Positions 45,002 through 54,971 are shown, counted from the stretch's first letter. The stretch is DNA of 64,000 nucleotides from Apibacter mensalis (GCF_001418685.1 NZ_LIVM01000007.1:62001-126000), one strand, 5' to 3'. Numbers and translations: made by a program. The notes: a model not told the origin generated them from the sequence alone.

Positions 45002-47131
45002 TTAAACGTTTGTACCCTTAGCTTTAGCAATTACTTCATCAGCTATATTCTGAGGAGCTGCTTCATAGTGGTCAAATTCCATAGTTGAAGTAGCACGTCC
45101 GGAAGATAAAGTTCTTAAGGAAGTTACGTATCCGAACATTTCAGATAATGGAACAAATGCTTTAATAACTTTAGCATTATTTCTATCATCCATTCCACTC
45201 ACTGTTGCTCTACGACGGTTTAAGTCTCCTACAATGTCCCCCATATATTCTTCGGGAGTTAATACTTCCAGTTTCATAATAGGTTCCATAATAACCGGTT
45301 TTGCTTTCTTAGCTGCTTCTTTGAAACCAAGTTTAGCTGCCAATTCGAAAGATAACTGATCGGAGTCAACCGCATGGTAAGATCCGTCTTTCAAAGTTAT
45401 TTTCATACCGTCAATTTCATATCCTGCTAAAGGACCGTTTTTCATAGCTTCTTTAAAACCCTTTTCAACCGATGGTATAAATTCTCGAGGAATGTTACCA
45501 CCTTTGATTTCATTTACAAATTCTAATCCGGTTTTGCCCTCATCAGCAGGACCGATTTGGAATACAATATCAGCAAATTTACCACGACCACCGGTTTGTT
45601 TTTTGTACACTTCTCTGTGATCTGCAACTCCCATTAAAGCTTCTTTATATTCAACCTGAGGTTGTCCTTGATTTACTTCAACTTTGAATTCTCTTCTTAA
45701 ACGGTCTACAATGATATCAAGGTGAAGCTCACCCATCCCTGAAATTACAGTTTGTCCTGAAGCTTCATCTGTTTTTACTTGGAAGGTTGGATCTTCTTCA
45801 GCTAATTTAGATAAAGCCATACCCAATTTATCAACATCTGCTTTTGTCTTTGGTTCTACAGCGATACCGATAACCGGATCCGGGAATACCATACTTTCCA
45901 AAATAATCGGAGATTTTTCATCACAAAGTGTATCTCCTGTTTTAATATCTTTAAATCCAACCGCTGCACCAATATCTCCGGCTTCGATATATTCGATAGG
46001 ATTTTGTTTATTGGCATGCATTTGATAGATTCTTGAAATTCTTTCTTTATCTCCGGATCGAGTGTTTAATACATAAGACCCGGCGTCTAAATGACCGGAA
46101 TAAGCTCTAAAGAATGCTAAACGACCTACATAAGGATCGGTAGCAATTTTAAATGCTAATGCTGCAAAAGGTTCTTTTGCATCCGGTTTTCTAGCGATCG
46201 GTTCATCCGTTTTAGGGTCTGTACCTTCAATAGCTTCTTTATCCAATGGAGATGGCAGATAACGGCAAACAGCATCTAACATAAATTGAACTCCTTTATT
46301 TTTGAAGGATGATCCGCAAACCATCGGTATAATGCTGATATCTATGGTTGCTTTACGAAGTGCTTCATGAATTTCTTCTTCCGAAATGGAATCCGGATCG
46401 TCAAAGAATTTTTCCATCAAAGTTTCATCGTATTCAGCTACCGCTTCGATAAGGTTTTGACGATATTCCATTACCTCATCTTTCATATCTTCTGGGATAT
46501 CTACAATATCAAAAGTAGATCCGAAGTTATCATTATGCCATACGATAGCACGGTTTTTAACTAAATCTACTACTCCTTTAAAATCTTCTTCTGACCCGAT
46601 AGGCAATACAATAGGAACAGCATTGGATCCTAACATTTCTTTAACCTGACGGCATACATTAAGGAAGTCAGAACCTTGTCTATCCATCTTATTTACAAAT
46701 CCCATTCTTGGAACTTTGTAATTATCTGCAAGTCTCCAGTTAGTTTCAGATTGAGGTTCAACACCATCAACAGCACTAAATAAGAAAACTAAGCCGTCTA
46801 ATACCCTTAATGAGCGGTTTACTTCAACGGTAAAATCAACGTGTCCCGGAGTGTCAATGATATTAAAGTGGTAAGATTGTGTATCCGGTAGTTTTTTACC
46901 GTCATCTGTTAATGGGAAATTCCAATTACAAGTAGTGGCTGCAGAAGTAATGGTAATTCCTCTTTCAGCTTCTTGAACCATCCAGTCCATCGTTGAAGCT
47001 CCATCATGAACTTCTCCGATTTTATGGTTTACTCCGGTATAAAATAAAATTCTTTCCGTTGTAGTTGTTTTTCCTGCATCAATATGAGCAGCAATACCTA
47101 TATTACGTGTATATTTTAAATCTCTAGACAT
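45002..47131 (-). CDS. fusA: Elongation factor G
   Basis: From the ATG at 47131 ([20 protein letters not shown]) the product is 709 aa. The longer frame from 47236 overlaps rpsG and adds a basic stretch, so I reject it. The G1 motif is AHIDAGKTT, the effector region is [10 protein letters not shown], and G3 is [11 protein letters not shown]. The fourth motif is VNKMDRQG. It translocates tRNA and mRNA during elongation and helps ribosome recycling. It is the third gene of rpsL-rpsG-fusA-rpsJ, 7 bp after rpsG. Confidence 0.97.
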   Translation of the reverse strand: MSRDLKYTRNIGIAAHIDAGKTTTTERILFYTGVNHKIGEVHDGASTMDWMVQEAERGITITSAATTCNWNFPLTDDGKKLPDTQSYHFNIIDTPGHVDFTVEVNRSLRVLDGLVFLFSAVDGVEPQSETNWRLADNYKVPRMGFVNKMDRQGSDFLNVCRQVKEMLGSNAVPIVLPIGSEEDFKGVVDLVKNRAIVWHNDNFGSTFDIVDIPEDMKDEVMEYRQNLIEAVAEYDETLMEKFFDDPDSISEEEIHEALRKATIDISIIPMVCGSSFKNKGVQFMLDAVCRYLPSPLDKEAIEGTDPKTDEPIARKPDAKEPFAALAFKIATDPYVGRLAFFRAYSGHLDAGSYVLNTRSGDKERISRIYQMHANKQNPIEYIEAGDIGAAVGFKDIKTGDTLCDEKSPIILESMVFPDPVIGIAVEPKTKADVDKLGMALSKLAEEDPTFQVKTDEASGQTVISGMGELHLDIIVDRLRREFKVEVNQGQPQVEYKEALMGVADHREVYKKQTGGRGKFADIVFQIGPADEGKTGLEFVNEIKGGNIPREFIPSVEKGFKEAMKNGPLAGYEIDGMKITLKDGSYHAVDSDQLSFELAAKLGFKEAAKKAKPVIMEPIMKLEVLTPEEYMGDIVGDLNRRRATVSGMDDRNNAKVIKAFVPLSEMFGYVTSLRTLSSGRATSTMEFDHYEAAPQNIADEVIAKAKGTNV

Positions 47132-47138
47132 AATTTCT

Positions 47139-47615
47139 TTAGAATTTGAAATGTGAGAATGCTTTATTAGCTTCAGCCATACGATGCGTATCGGTTTTCT
47201 TTTTAACTGCAGCACCTTCCTCTTTAGCAGCAGCAATAATTTCAGCAGCTAACTTTTGAGACATAGACTTTTCATTTCTATCTCTTGAATATTTAATTAA
47301 CCATTTCATCGCCATAGAAATTTTTCTATCCGGACGAATAGGCATTGGAATCTGAAAGTTAGCTCCTCCAACTCTTCTGCTACGTACTTCAACGTGAGGC
47401 ATTACATTCTCTAAAGCATCTTTCCAAATTTCCAGAGATGTTTTTTCCTGATTTTCTTTTTTAGTTTCTACGATTTCCAAAGCATCGTAAAAAATTTTAA
47501 AAGCTATACTTTTTTTACCGTCTTTCATTAAGTTGTTAACGAAACGAGTTACTAACTGATCGTTAAACTTAGGATCCGGTAAAAGCGGACGTTTTTTTGC
47601 TTTCGTTTTTCTCAT
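47139..47615 (-). CDS. rpsG: 30S ribosomal protein S7
   Basis: This 158-aa protein starts [17 protein letters not shown]. It contains [20 protein letters not shown] (20 residues), [19 protein letters not shown] and a C-terminal segment with [21 protein letters not shown]7 binds the 3' major domain of 16S rRNA and starts head assembly. It lies between rpsL (24 bp upstream) and fusA (7 bp downstream). In other bacteria S7 can repress its own operon by binding the leader; no such leader structure was identified here. Confidence 0.97.
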   Translation of the reverse strand: MRKTKAKKRPLLPDPKFNDQLVTRFVNNLMKDGKKSIAFKIFYDALEIVETKKENQEKTSLEIWKDALENVMPHVEVRSRRVGGANFQIPMPIRPDRKISMAMKWLIKYSRDRNEKSMSQKLAAEIIAAAKEEGAAVKKKTDTHRMAEANKAFSHFKF

Positions 47616-47639
47616 TTTACCTGAATAATTTCGTTACTA

Positions 47640-48020
47640 CTATTTTTTCTCTTTAGGTCGTTTAGCTCCGTATTTACTTCTTCTTTGTAAACGTCCTTGA
47701 ACACCAGCTGTGTCTAAAGCTCCTCTGACAATGTGATAACGAACACCCGGTAAATCTTTTACCCTTCCGCCTCTCACCAATACTATCGAGTGCTCTTGCA
47801 GATTATGTCCTTCTCCCGGGATGTATGCATTCACCTCCTTACCGTTTGTTAAACGAACTCTGGCTACTTTTCTAAGTGCAGAATTCGGTTTCTTAGGTGT
47901 AGTGGTATATACACGAGTACATACTCCACGTCTTTGTGGACAAGAATCTAAAGCAGCCGATTTACTCTTCTTGGTAAGTGTGGCTCTTCCTTTTCTTACT
48001 AATTGTTGAATAGTTGGCAT
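47640..48020 (-). CDS. rpsL: 30S ribosomal protein S12
   Basis: This 126-aa protein starts [20 protein letters not shown]. It has the decoding-centre segment [16 protein letters not shown], in which Lys in PKKPNSA corresponds to the residue changed in many streptomycin-resistant mutants. The second decoding-centre loop [17 protein letters not shown] is also intact. The sequence therefore looks wild-type at the main resistance sites. It is the first gene of the str operon. A consensus promoter with a TTTG -33 box and TACATTTG -7 box lies 27 bp upstream. Confidence 0.97.
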   Translation of the reverse strand: MPTIQQLVRKGRATLTKKSKSAALDSCPQRRGVCTRVYTTTPKKPNSALRKVARVRLTNGKEVNAYIPGEGHNLQEHSIVLVRGGRVKDLPGVRYHIVRGALDTAGVQGRLQRRSKYGAKRPKEKK

Positions 48021-48046
48021 TTATGCTCTTTTAATTTTTAAGTTCG

Positions 48047-48078
48047 CAAATGTAGTGCTTTTTATTTATAAATACAAA
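48047..48078 (-). promoter_or_regulatory. Consensus promoter of the str operon
   Basis: On the minus strand the order is TTTG (48078-48075), a 20-bp spacer and TACATTTG (48054-48047). The -7 box ends 26 bp before the rpsL ATG. It is one of the best promoter matches in the window. Confidence 0.85.
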
Positions 48079-48216
48079 AATAATACGCTCATAATCTACT
48101 GATTAATATTGCAAATTATTAAAAATTTTATCTTTTTAGTTATAAATTATTTAAATTAAAATTAAAAAAATCATTTAATTCATAAATTTTTCATCGAGTA
48201 TCTAAATTTAAGTTTT

Positions 48217-48224
48217 TAACTTTG
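48217..48224 (+). promoter_or_regulatory. -7 box for the EamA transporter gene
   Basis: TAACTTTG matches TAnnTTTG and lies 32 bp before the ATG at 48257. No -33 element is evident. Confidence 0.5.
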
Positions 48225-48256
48225 AGCCTGCCTTTAGGGATTATACATACAATTAA

Positions 48257-49183
48257 ATGAAAGTGAACTATTTAAAATCGCTATTTTTTGTAGCATTTGC
48301 TGCGGCTTCGTATGGAGTTTTGGCAACTTTTGTGCGTCTATCTTATAACGATGGGTACACTACTGCTGAAGTTACCTTTTCTCAAGCTGTCCTTGGACTT
48401 TTAGGTCTTATTATACTTCATGGTTTCAGTAAAAATAAAAAGGAAAATAAAGAAAAAAAGTACGCCTTAAGTGATAAGTTACATTTAGTTTTGTGCGGTA
48501 CCTCTTTTGGTCTGACCAGCACTTTTTATTATCTGGCTGTGCATTATGGAATTCCTGTATCGATATGCATTGTCTTACTTATGCAGGCTGTCTGGATGGG
48601 AGCGTTGGTTGATTTTATTATAAATCATAAAAAACCTACATTAGTAGAAATTGTAGCTATAGTAACGATTCTTTTAGGAACCTTGTTAGCTACAAATCTT
48701 ATCAACGAATCTCATGTTCAATTGAATGCAACAGGAGTAATTTTTGGTATTTTAGCTGCTCTATCGTATACGTTCTCAATGTTTACATCCAATAAAATAG
48801 CGTTAACTATGCCGTCGGCCCTACGTTCAGTTTATCTGCTTGTCGGAGCTACCCTTATGGTTTCGTTAATTTGGGCACATGCTCTAATAACACAACCTTT
48901 CCATTTTTCAATATTTTATACATGGGGTATTATTTTAGCTGTGTTTGGAACTATTCTTCCACCTTTTTTATTTACCAAAGGTATGCCTATTGTTGGAATA
49001 GGAATAGGAAGTATAATAGCTTCTTTGGAACTCCCGGTTTCAGTCATGATGGCGAAGTTCGTACTTAATGAAAAGGTGACTTTATTGCAATGGTTGGGAA
49101 TTGTACTCATACTTATAGCCATAGTTTTGCTTAATTTAGGTTTAATTATTCCTAAAAGATTTAAAAAAATAAAAAATAAATAA
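48257..49183 (+). CDS. EamA/DMT family transporter
   Basis: The 308-aa protein has ten hydrophobic segments forming two EamA repeats. The first is from about residues 7 to 142 (start LFFVAFAAASYGVLATFVRLSY) and the second from about 160 to 298 (GVIFGILAALSYTFSMF). The last segments include LLQWLGIVLILIAIVLL, typical of the family. The layout matches drug/metabolite exporters, but no substrate can be assigned. It is divergent from the str operon, with its own promoter box. Confidence 0.9.
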   Translation: MKVNYLKSLFFVAFAAASYGVLATFVRLSYNDGYTTAEVTFSQAVLGLLGLIILHGFSKNKKENKEKKYALSDKLHLVLCGTSFGLTSTFYYLAVHYGIPVSICIVLLMQAVWMGALVDFIINHKKPTLVEIVAIVTILLGTLLATNLINESHVQLNATGVIFGILAALSYTFSMFTSNKIALTMPSALRSVYLLVGATLMVSLIWAHALITQPFHFSIFYTWGIILAVFGTILPPFLFTKGMPIVGIGIGSIIASLELPVSVMMAKFVLNEKVTLLQWLGIVLILIAIVLLNLGLIIPKRFKKIKNK

Positions 49184-49312
49184 GATAAAAAACAGGTGGT
49201 TTTTAAATAACTATAAATTTCATGTAAAAATTATTTTTATAGCTTAAATTCAACCTTTGTCCGGTATAACAAGTATTGTTTTCCATTTATATTTTAAATA
49301 ACTTGCAATGCA

Positions 49313-49963
49313 ATGAAACAGGATACATTAAAACATAAAGGAAAGAGAAATAAACTAATTAATTTACTTAAGCAAAAAGGTATTAATGATGAAATTGTAT
49401 TGAATGCCCTAAATAAAATTCCTCGTCATCTTTTTATAGACTCCATATTTGAAGATTTAGCTTATGAAGATCGAGCTTTTCCCATATTATCTAATCAAAC
49501 CATTTCCCACCCGTATACAGTAGCTTTTCAAACTCAATTATTACATATTCAAAAAGGAGAGAAAGTTTTAGAAATCGGCACAGGCTCCGGGTATCAAACT
49601 TCCGTTTTAGTGGCTTTAGGAGCACAAGTTTTTACCATTGAAAGACAAAAAGAATTATTTGAATTCTCCAAAAAAATACTTAGAAAAATTAATTTCACAC
49701 CGAAACATCAAATTTTTGGTGATGGGTATTTAGGCCTTCCTTCCTTTGCTCCTTTTGATAAAATTATAGTTACAGCAGGAGTTCCAACCATGCCTAAAAA
49801 ATTACTGGAACAATTAGCCATAGGAGGTATAATGGTTATCCCAATTGGAGAGAAAGAACAAAAAATGTATACCGTACTTAAATTAGACGAAAATACATTT
49901 GAAACCATGGAATTTGGTGATTATCAGTTTGTTCCTATGTTAGAAAATAGGGTGATAGAATAA
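49313..49963 (+). CDS. pcm: Protein-L-isoaspartate O-methyltransferase
   Basis: The 216-aa SAM-dependent enzyme repairs isoaspartyl damage in aged proteins. It contains the segment RAFPILSNQTISHPYTVAFQ, the SAM motif VLEIGTGSGYQTSVLV near residue 85, and the acidic loop FTIERQKELFEF. The product-binding DKIIVTAGVPTMPKKLLEQLA and GGIMVIPIGEKEQ complete the family pattern (here in pieces DKIIVTAGVPTMP and GGIMVIPIG). The length matches E. coli Pcm (208 aa). It appears to be a single-gene unit. Confidence 0.94.
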   Translation: MKQDTLKHKGKRNKLINLLKQKGINDEIVLNALNKIPRHLFIDSIFEDLAYEDRAFPILSNQTISHPYTVAFQTQLLHIQKGEKVLEIGTGSGYQTSVLVALGAQVFTIERQKELFEFSKKILRKINFTPKHQIFGDGYLGLPSFAPFDKIIVTAGVPTMPKKLLEQLAIGGIMVIPIGEKEQKMYTVLKLDENTFETMEFGDYQFVPMLENRVIE

Positions 49964-50165
49964 ACAAAAGGGTATTATAAAATATCTTTCAAATTTTATA
50001 TAAATGAATAATTTTTAAATAATCTAAAATAGTATTGTATACAATAGTATATTTTTCAAGTAAGTTATGTATCTAAGTAAATCATAGTCATGATATCTAA
50101 ACATCCGTGCTACTTTTTGTTAAATACGTATAGATAATCAAAGATAACATGATCTTTAGATAGTA

Positions 50166-50199
50166 TTTGATAGTACTTCTTCAAAAAAGAGTATATTTG
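50166..50199 (+). promoter_or_regulatory. Promoter of the esterase-bshA unit
   Basis: TTTG (50166-50169), a 22-bp spacer and TATATTTG (50192-50199) match the -33/-7 consensus. The -7 box ends 19 bp before the ATG at 50219. Confidence 0.75.
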
Positions 50200-50218
50200 T
50201 TTAACTAAATAGAAGAAT

Positions 50219-50848
50219 ATGGTCCATTATTTACTTAGAGAGCCTAAGTCAGCTACCGATTCACCTTCATTAATACTTTTGCTGCATGGATATGGAAGTA
50301 ATGAGCAAGATTTATTCAGTTTTGCAGAAGAATTACCCGATGATGCTTATGTAATCAGTTTACGTGCAGTAAAAGAAATTAGTATGGGAGGATATGCTTG
50401 GTATGATTTAGATTTTACTTCAGGCGCTAAAATGATTAATTCGGAACAGGCGATAGAATCACAAAAGATTATTATGAAATTTTTAGATCAAATAAGTAAT
50501 AAATATACTTTTAATACTAATTCTATAACATTGTTAGGTTTTAGTCAAGGAGCCATACTTTCTTTCTCATTAGCTTTACACTATCCTAAAAGATTTAAAA
50601 AAGTCGCCTGTTTAAGTGGATACCCCGATCCTGAATTATTAAAAGATATCAATATGGGGGATGATTTTTCACAATTGGAATTTTTCTTTTCCCATGGAAA
50701 ACAAGACCCTGTCATTCCAATTATATGGTCTCGACAATTTAAATCTATTGGTGAAGAATTAGATTTGGATTTTGAATATCATGAATACAATGAAGGGCAT
50801 GGCATAAATTCTGAAAATTATTATGATCTTTTAAATTTTTTACAATAA
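50219..50848 (+). CDS. Alpha/beta hydrolase, carboxylesterase/phospholipase type
   Basis: This 209-aa hydrolase has the oxyanion segment LILLLHGYGSNEQDLFSFAE. The nucleophile elbow is LLGFSQGAILSF with Ser in GFSQG, the Asp is in SHGKQDPVIP, and the His is in YNEGHGINSE. It belongs to the acyl-protein-thioesterase/YpfH-like esterase group. Its stop is one base before the bshA start, so the two are coupled. This suggests a role linked to thiol or malate-glucosamine metabolism, but family members vary and the substrate is not known. Confidence 0.88.
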   Translation: MVHYLLREPKSATDSPSLILLLHGYGSNEQDLFSFAEELPDDAYVISLRAVKEISMGGYAWYDLDFTSGAKMINSEQAIESQKIIMKFLDQISNKYTFNTNSITLLGFSQGAILSFSLALHYPKRFKKVACLSGYPDPELLKDINMGDDFSQLEFFFSHGKQDPVIPIIWSRQFKSIGEELDLDFEYHEYNEGHGINSENYYDLLNFLQ

Positions 50849-50849
50849 G

Positions 50850-51977
50850 ATGAAAATCGGAATTGTTTGTTATCCTACTTTTGGCGGGAGCGGTATAGTT
50901 GCCACTCAATTGGGAATGGAGATGGCTGCATTAGGCAATGAAGCACATTTTATAAGCTATAGTATTCCGGCAAAGCTGGATGTCACCTTACCCAATATAT
51001 ATTTTCATCAGGTATGCGTTAAACAGTATCCTTTATTTGAATATCAACCTTTTTCTTTAGCATTATCTACCATTATTGTAAATATTGCAGAAACCTACGG
51101 ATTGGATTTGTTGCATGTACATTATGCAATTCCCCATGCCTATGCAGCTTATTTTGCTAAGCAAATTTTAAAAGAGAAAGGTATTGAATTACCGGTAATC
51201 ACTACTTTGCACGGTACGGATATTACCTTAGTAGGAAGTCATCCTATTTATAAATCCGGAGTAGAATTTTCAATAAATAAATCCGATTATATAACTTCCG
51301 TATCTCAAAGTTTGAAACAAGATACTTATGAGGCGTTTATAATTAAAAAGGATATAGAAGTAATCCCGAATTTTATTGATAATTCCATAAAAATTTCAAG
51401 CCCTTGTGTCAGAAGGAATTTTGTTGCTGAAGATGAAAAACTGATGATACATGTTTCTAATTTGAGAAAGGTAAAACGTATTGATGATGTAATGTCTATT
51501 TTCAATTTAGTACAGAAGGAAGTTAAATCGAAATTATTAATTGTTGGAGAAGGACCTGAAACAGAAACTGTAGAGCATTTAACTCAAGTTTATCATGTAG
51601 AGGATAAAATAAAAATGCTGGGTAAAATAGTGGATGTATCATCTATTTTAAGCATTGCAGATTTATTTTTACTACCCTCAGAACAAGAAAGTTTCGGGTT
51701 GGCAGCTTTAGAAGCCATGTCTTGCGGCATACCTGTTATTTCAAGTAATGCCGGAGGAATCACTGAAGTTAATAAAGACGGTTTTTCCGGATTTGTATCA
51801 CCGGTTGGTGATGTTCATTCCATGGCAAAAAATGCCATAAGGCTACTGAAAGATGAAAAGATGCTTTCACTTTTTAAAAAACAAGCTAAAGAACAAGCTC
51901 TACTTTTTGATAATTCTAAGATCATTCCAATATATAAAGAATTATATGATAAGGCATTAAATAATAATCACAATTAA
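50850..51977 (+). CDS. bshA: N-acetyl-alpha-D-glucosaminyl L-malate synthase BshA
   Basis: This 375-aa GT4 glycosyltransferase joins UDP-GlcNAc and L-malate in the first step of bacillithiol synthesis. The start KIGIVCYPTFGGSGIVATQL is the classic BshA N-terminus. LLHVHYAIPHAYAAYFAKQI and TTLHGTDITLVGSHPIY are further family motifs. The C-terminal half has the GT4 EX7E pattern in PSEQESFGLAALEAMSCGIP (in pieces EQESFGLAALEAM and SCGIPVISS). Bacillithiol is the main low-molecular-weight thiol in many Firmicutes and in many Bacteroidota. The other bsh genes are not in the window. Confidence 0.93.
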   Translation: MKIGIVCYPTFGGSGIVATQLGMEMAALGNEAHFISYSIPAKLDVTLPNIYFHQVCVKQYPLFEYQPFSLALSTIIVNIAETYGLDLLHVHYAIPHAYAAYFAKQILKEKGIELPVITTLHGTDITLVGSHPIYKSGVEFSINKSDYITSVSQSLKQDTYEAFIIKKDIEVIPNFIDNSIKISSPCVRRNFVAEDEKLMIHVSNLRKVKRIDDVMSIFNLVQKEVKSKLLIVGEGPETETVEHLTQVYHVEDKIKMLGKIVDVSSILSIADLFLLPSEQESFGLAALEAMSCGIPVISSNAGGITEVNKDGFSGFVSPVGDVHSMAKNAIRLLKDEKMLSLFKKQAKEQALLFDNSKIIPIYKELYDKALNNNHN

Positions 51978-51979
51978 GA

Positions 51980-53161
51980 TCAGCTGAAAAAAATAACATT
52001 TATATTAGTATCATTAATCCATGAGGAGTGAGCTAATTTGCGTAAGCAGATATGTCCTATCAAGTAGTTGCCTAAGATACTGCTGTATTGTTCTTCAATA
52101 GAATCAAAATCATTAAAACCGGAAAATGGATCAGGATATCTTACATAAACCTTATAAATTTTAGTATCAACTAATTTCAATTGTTTGTTAAGATGTATGT
52201 ATTTTTTGTTTTCATACCTGTAATCATATGTTAAAGCAGAAATGTCCGAAAGCACGGCAGAACCTGTCGGCTTATCTCCGGCACCTTTACCAATCATCAA
52301 TTGCTTTTCTGAAAAAGCACTTTTTAAAATCACCCCGTTATATTCATAGTTTACATGAGCTAATGTATTTTCTTTCTCTATAAAAGTAGGTGCACATAAA
52401 CCGGTAATTTCATTATTATTTTTATTGCATCTGGCTATCAACTTAATGGTAAAATTTCTTTGACGAGCAAATTCCAGATCAAAATCGCTAATTCTAGATA
52501 TCCCAAAATTAAATATAGATTCAGGTTTAGTAATAAGTCCGAAAGCATGGAAAAGAATTATGCACAACTTATATTTAGGGTCAATTCCCTCTACATCCAG
52601 GGTAGGGTCTGATTCTGCGAATCCCTTGGCTTGTGCCTCTTGTAAAACTACAGGATAAGAAAGTTTTTCATGGATCATTTTAGTTAAGATAAAATTAGTT
52701 GATCCGTTAAAAATTCCTGATACTGAGGTTAGTAAATCATTGTCGTAGTATTCTTCTAAATTTCTAATAATGGGAATACTGGCACAAACAGAAGCTTCAT
52801 AGAGTAGGGGAACTTGATATTTTTTTTCAAGCTTTACTAGTTCGGGTAAATGTTCAGCGATCATTTTTTTATTGGCTGATACTACGGATTTTCCGTTTTT
52901 CATTGCCTCTGAGACAATAGCAAAGGCAGCATCTGCATCGTCAATTAATTCAACAATGACTCCAATTTCAGAGTCGTATAATAATTCATTTTTATCAGTA
53001 GTAAAATATTTTTTATCAATAGGTCTAGGTTTATCGGGGTGCTTAATACAAATTTTTTTAATAGTTGCATCAACACTTTCTGCTTCTTCCAACACTTTAT
53101 ACAATCCTGTTCCTACACAGCCGAATCCAAAAATTCCCAATTTAAGTTTATTTCTTGTCAT
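51980..53161 (-). CDS. hom: Homoserine dehydrogenase
   Basis: This 393-aa enzyme reduces aspartate semialdehyde to homoserine, the branch point to methionine and threonine. The Rossmann motif is GIFGFGCVGTGLYKVLEE. Catalytic and substrate-site segments are VVSANKKMIAEH, YEASVCASIPIIRNLEEYY and GIFNGSTNFILTKM, with QAKGFAESDPTLDVEGID around the catalytic Lys/Asp region. No ACT regulatory domain is present, so feedback control by threonine is less likely. It lies 25 bp after metB on the same strand and is therefore under the same SAM-I riboswitch. Confidence 0.95.
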   Translation of the reverse strand: MTRNKLKLGIFGFGCVGTGLYKVLEEAESVDATIKKICIKHPDKPRPIDKKYFTTDKNELLYDSEIGVIVELIDDADAAFAIVSEAMKNGKSVVSANKKMIAEHLPELVKLEKKYQVPLLYEASVCASIPIIRNLEEYYDNDLLTSVSGIFNGSTNFILTKMIHEKLSYPVVLQEAQAKGFAESDPTLDVEGIDPKYKLCIILFHAFGLITKPESIFNFGISRISDFDLEFARQRNFTIKLIARCNKNNNEITGLCAPTFIEKENTLAHVNYEYNGVILKSAFSEKQLMIGKGAGDKPTGSAVLSDISALTYDYRYENKKYIHLNKQLKLVDTKIYKVYVRYPDPFSGFNDFDSIEEQYSSILGNYLIGHICLRKLAHSSWINDTNINVIFFS

Positions 53162-53186
53162 AATATGGTATTACTATAGTTATTTA

Positions 53187-54323
53187 TCAATCTAATGCTT
53201 GTTTGATATCATTAATAAGATCATCTACATTTTCAATTCCTACTGATAAACGAATTAAAGAATCTTGAACTCCTGTTTCTTTACGCACTTCTTCAGGAGT
53301 TGATTTGTGAGTCATGGTAGCAGGATGACTTCCCAGACTTCTTACATCGCCTAAATTTTCAGCTAGAAGAAATATTTTAGTACGAGTTAAAAATTTTTTT
53401 GCGGCTTCTAAACTATCGTTTTTTAAGGTGAAAGAAATCATTCCGCCAAAGCCCTTTTGTTGTTGGGCTGCAATAGCATGGTTTGGATGGTTTTTTAATC
53501 CGGGATAGTATACTTTATCCACTTGAGGGTGAGTGATTAAATATTCAGCAATTTTTTGAGCATTCTGAGAATGCTTTTCTATACGGAGATAAAGTGTTTG
53601 AATTCCTCGTAAGGTTAACCAGCTATCAAAAGGAGAGAGCACACCTCCGGAAGTATTTTGCAGATATTTTAAATTCTCGGCAATTTTTGAATCTTTTACT
53701 ACCACAAATCCAGAAAGAACATCTCCATGTCCGGAGAGATATTTAGTCCCACTATGTACAACTATATCAGCACCTAAATGTATCGGTTGTTGTAAAGCGG
53801 GAGATAAAAATGTATTGTCTACAATTAATAGGGCACCGACTTGCTTGGCAATTTTAGCAATTTCCTTTATATCGGATATTTTTAATGTTGGATTGGTAGG
53901 AGTTTCCAGCCAAATGAAACGGGTCTTATCTGAAACAGCATTTATTACGTTTTTAATATTAGTAGTATCAATAAACTTGGAAGTCACACCTAATTTATTA
54001 TAAACCGTTGTTAATATTCGATATGTACCCCCATATACATCATTTACAGCAATGACTTCATCTCCTTGTTTTAATAACTTTAAAACACAATCTGTTGCTG
54101 CCAGTCCCGAAGAAAAAGCAAATCCGGCAATACCTCCCTCTAATTCTGCTATGGCTTGTTCAACAACCTTGCGGGTAGGATTAGCCGTTCGTGTATATGC
54201 AAACCCTTTGTTTACATCCGGTGCTTCCTGCATATAAGAAGAAGTTTGATAAATAGGAGTGGAGATGGCCCCGGTAAATTCATCAGGTCTGGAAATATGC
54301 ACTAATTTTGTTTCTAATTTCAT
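53187..54323 (-). CDS. metB: Cystathionine gamma-synthase-type PLP enzyme
   Basis: This 378-aa enzyme belongs to the Cys/Met-metabolism PLP family. It starts KLETKLVHISRPDEFTGAIS, then TPIYQTSSYM and YTRTANPTRKVVE. The PLP Lys is in VVHSGTKYLSGHGDVLSG, and RLSVGIENVDDLINDI closes the protein. The motifs fit cystathionine gamma-synthase or an O-acyl-homoserine sulfhydrylase; the two cannot be separated from sequence by eye. The SAM-I riboswitch in the leader and the following hom gene show that it serves methionine synthesis. The first gene of the unit. Confidence 0.9.
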   Translation of the reverse strand: MKLETKLVHISRPDEFTGAISTPIYQTSSYMQEAPDVNKGFAYTRTANPTRKVVEQAIAELEGGIAGFAFSSGLAATDCVLKLLKQGDEVIAVNDVYGGTYRILTTVYNKLGVTSKFIDTTNIKNVINAVSDKTRFIWLETPTNPTLKISDIKEIAKIAKQVGALLIVDNTFLSPALQQPIHLGADIVVHSGTKYLSGHGDVLSGFVVVKDSKIAENLKYLQNTSGGVLSPFDSWLTLRGIQTLYLRIEKHSQNAQKIAEYLITHPQVDKVYYPGLKNHPNHAIAAQQQKGFGGMISFTLKNDSLEAAKKFLTRTKIFLLAENLGDVRSLGSHPATMTHKSTPEEVRKETGVQDSLIRLSVGIENVDDLINDIKQALD

Positions 54324-54423
54324 GATTAGGTTGTTTTTTCTAATTAATAAATGCTTTAAAATTCATTAATCATAATAAAACAACTTATACAAGATTTCCC
54401 TTCAATTGCTAAAAAAATTAATT

Positions 54424-54451
54424 AGCTTCTTTTTGTAGGTCGAAAGAAGCT
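54424..54451 (-). terminator. Terminator hairpin of the SAM-I riboswitch
   Basis: On the minus strand AGCTTCTTT pairs with AAAGAAGCT (loop about 10 nt), followed by AATTAATTTTTTT. It lies about 100 bp before metB. It is the off-state of the riboswitch. Confidence 0.88.
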
Positions 54452-54484
54452 TGTATTATTACATTTATATGTAAGCTGTTTCGA

Positions 54485-54578
54485 CTTATCTTTCCTTTAC
54501 GGTTGGATGCAGCACCTACTCATATAAGAGGGTTGCTAAGGTATCATAGGGCCAATTCCCTCCACCTTTCTTGATAAG
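54485..54578 (-). promoter_or_regulatory. SAM-I (S-box) riboswitch controlling metB-hom
   Basis: On the minus strand the aptamer starts CTTATCAAGA, then GGTGGAGGGA, TGGCCCTATGATACC and GCAACC, and closes with GATAAG. These are the conserved SAM-I elements including the P1 stem and kink-turn region. When SAM binds, P1 is stable and the downstream terminator forms. Without SAM, GTCGAAA just 3' of P1 can pair with TTTCGAC in the terminator's 5' side, with a second AGCT/AGCT pairing, so transcription continues into metB-hom. A matching promoter lies directly upstream. Confidence 0.95.
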
Positions 54579-54608
54579 TAATTTTATTAATGATCGATAA
54601 ATATGCTA

Positions 54609-54638
54609 CAAAGATACATTTTATTTCTTAAATTCCAA
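54609..54638 (-). promoter_or_regulatory. Promoter of the SAM-I riboswitch-metB-hom unit
   Basis: On the minus strand TTG (54638-54636), a 19-bp spacer and TATCTTTG (54616-54609) match the -33/-7 consensus. Transcription would start around 54605, about 27 bp before the aptamer. Confidence 0.8.
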
Positions 54639-54940
54639 TAAAAAAACGACTGTATTATAATATTATTAAATATAATACATCAAAAATAATCATTATAATA
54701 TAAGATATACTTGAGATGAATCAAAAATTCAATGACTTTAAATATCCATTATAGTCGGATACAGTATGTTTGAAAGTATGTCTACACAATGTTTAATTAA
54801 ATACAGTAACTGTATATACATGGTTTCTTCAGCTGTCTTTTTTTAGCTTCGAATCAGGCTAAAATGGATTACCGGTATGGTCTCATCTGTATAGGAAGGA
54901 TTAACGACCAATGAATAGTTGAAAAAATAAGTAGGATAGT

Positions 54941-54971
54941 AAAAAACCAACCCTAGAAAGGATTGGTTTTC
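54941..54971 (-). terminator. Rho-independent terminator after leuS
   Basis: On the minus strand AAACCAATCCT pairs with AGGGTTGGTTT (one G-T wobble) around a 4-nt loop, then runs into T residues. It starts 10 bp past the leuS stop. Confidence 0.88.

Noticed and set aside
47132..47236. N-terminal extension of EF-G
   Set aside because: It overlaps rpsG and adds a basic sequence without similarity to EF-G; the conserved start is at 47131.
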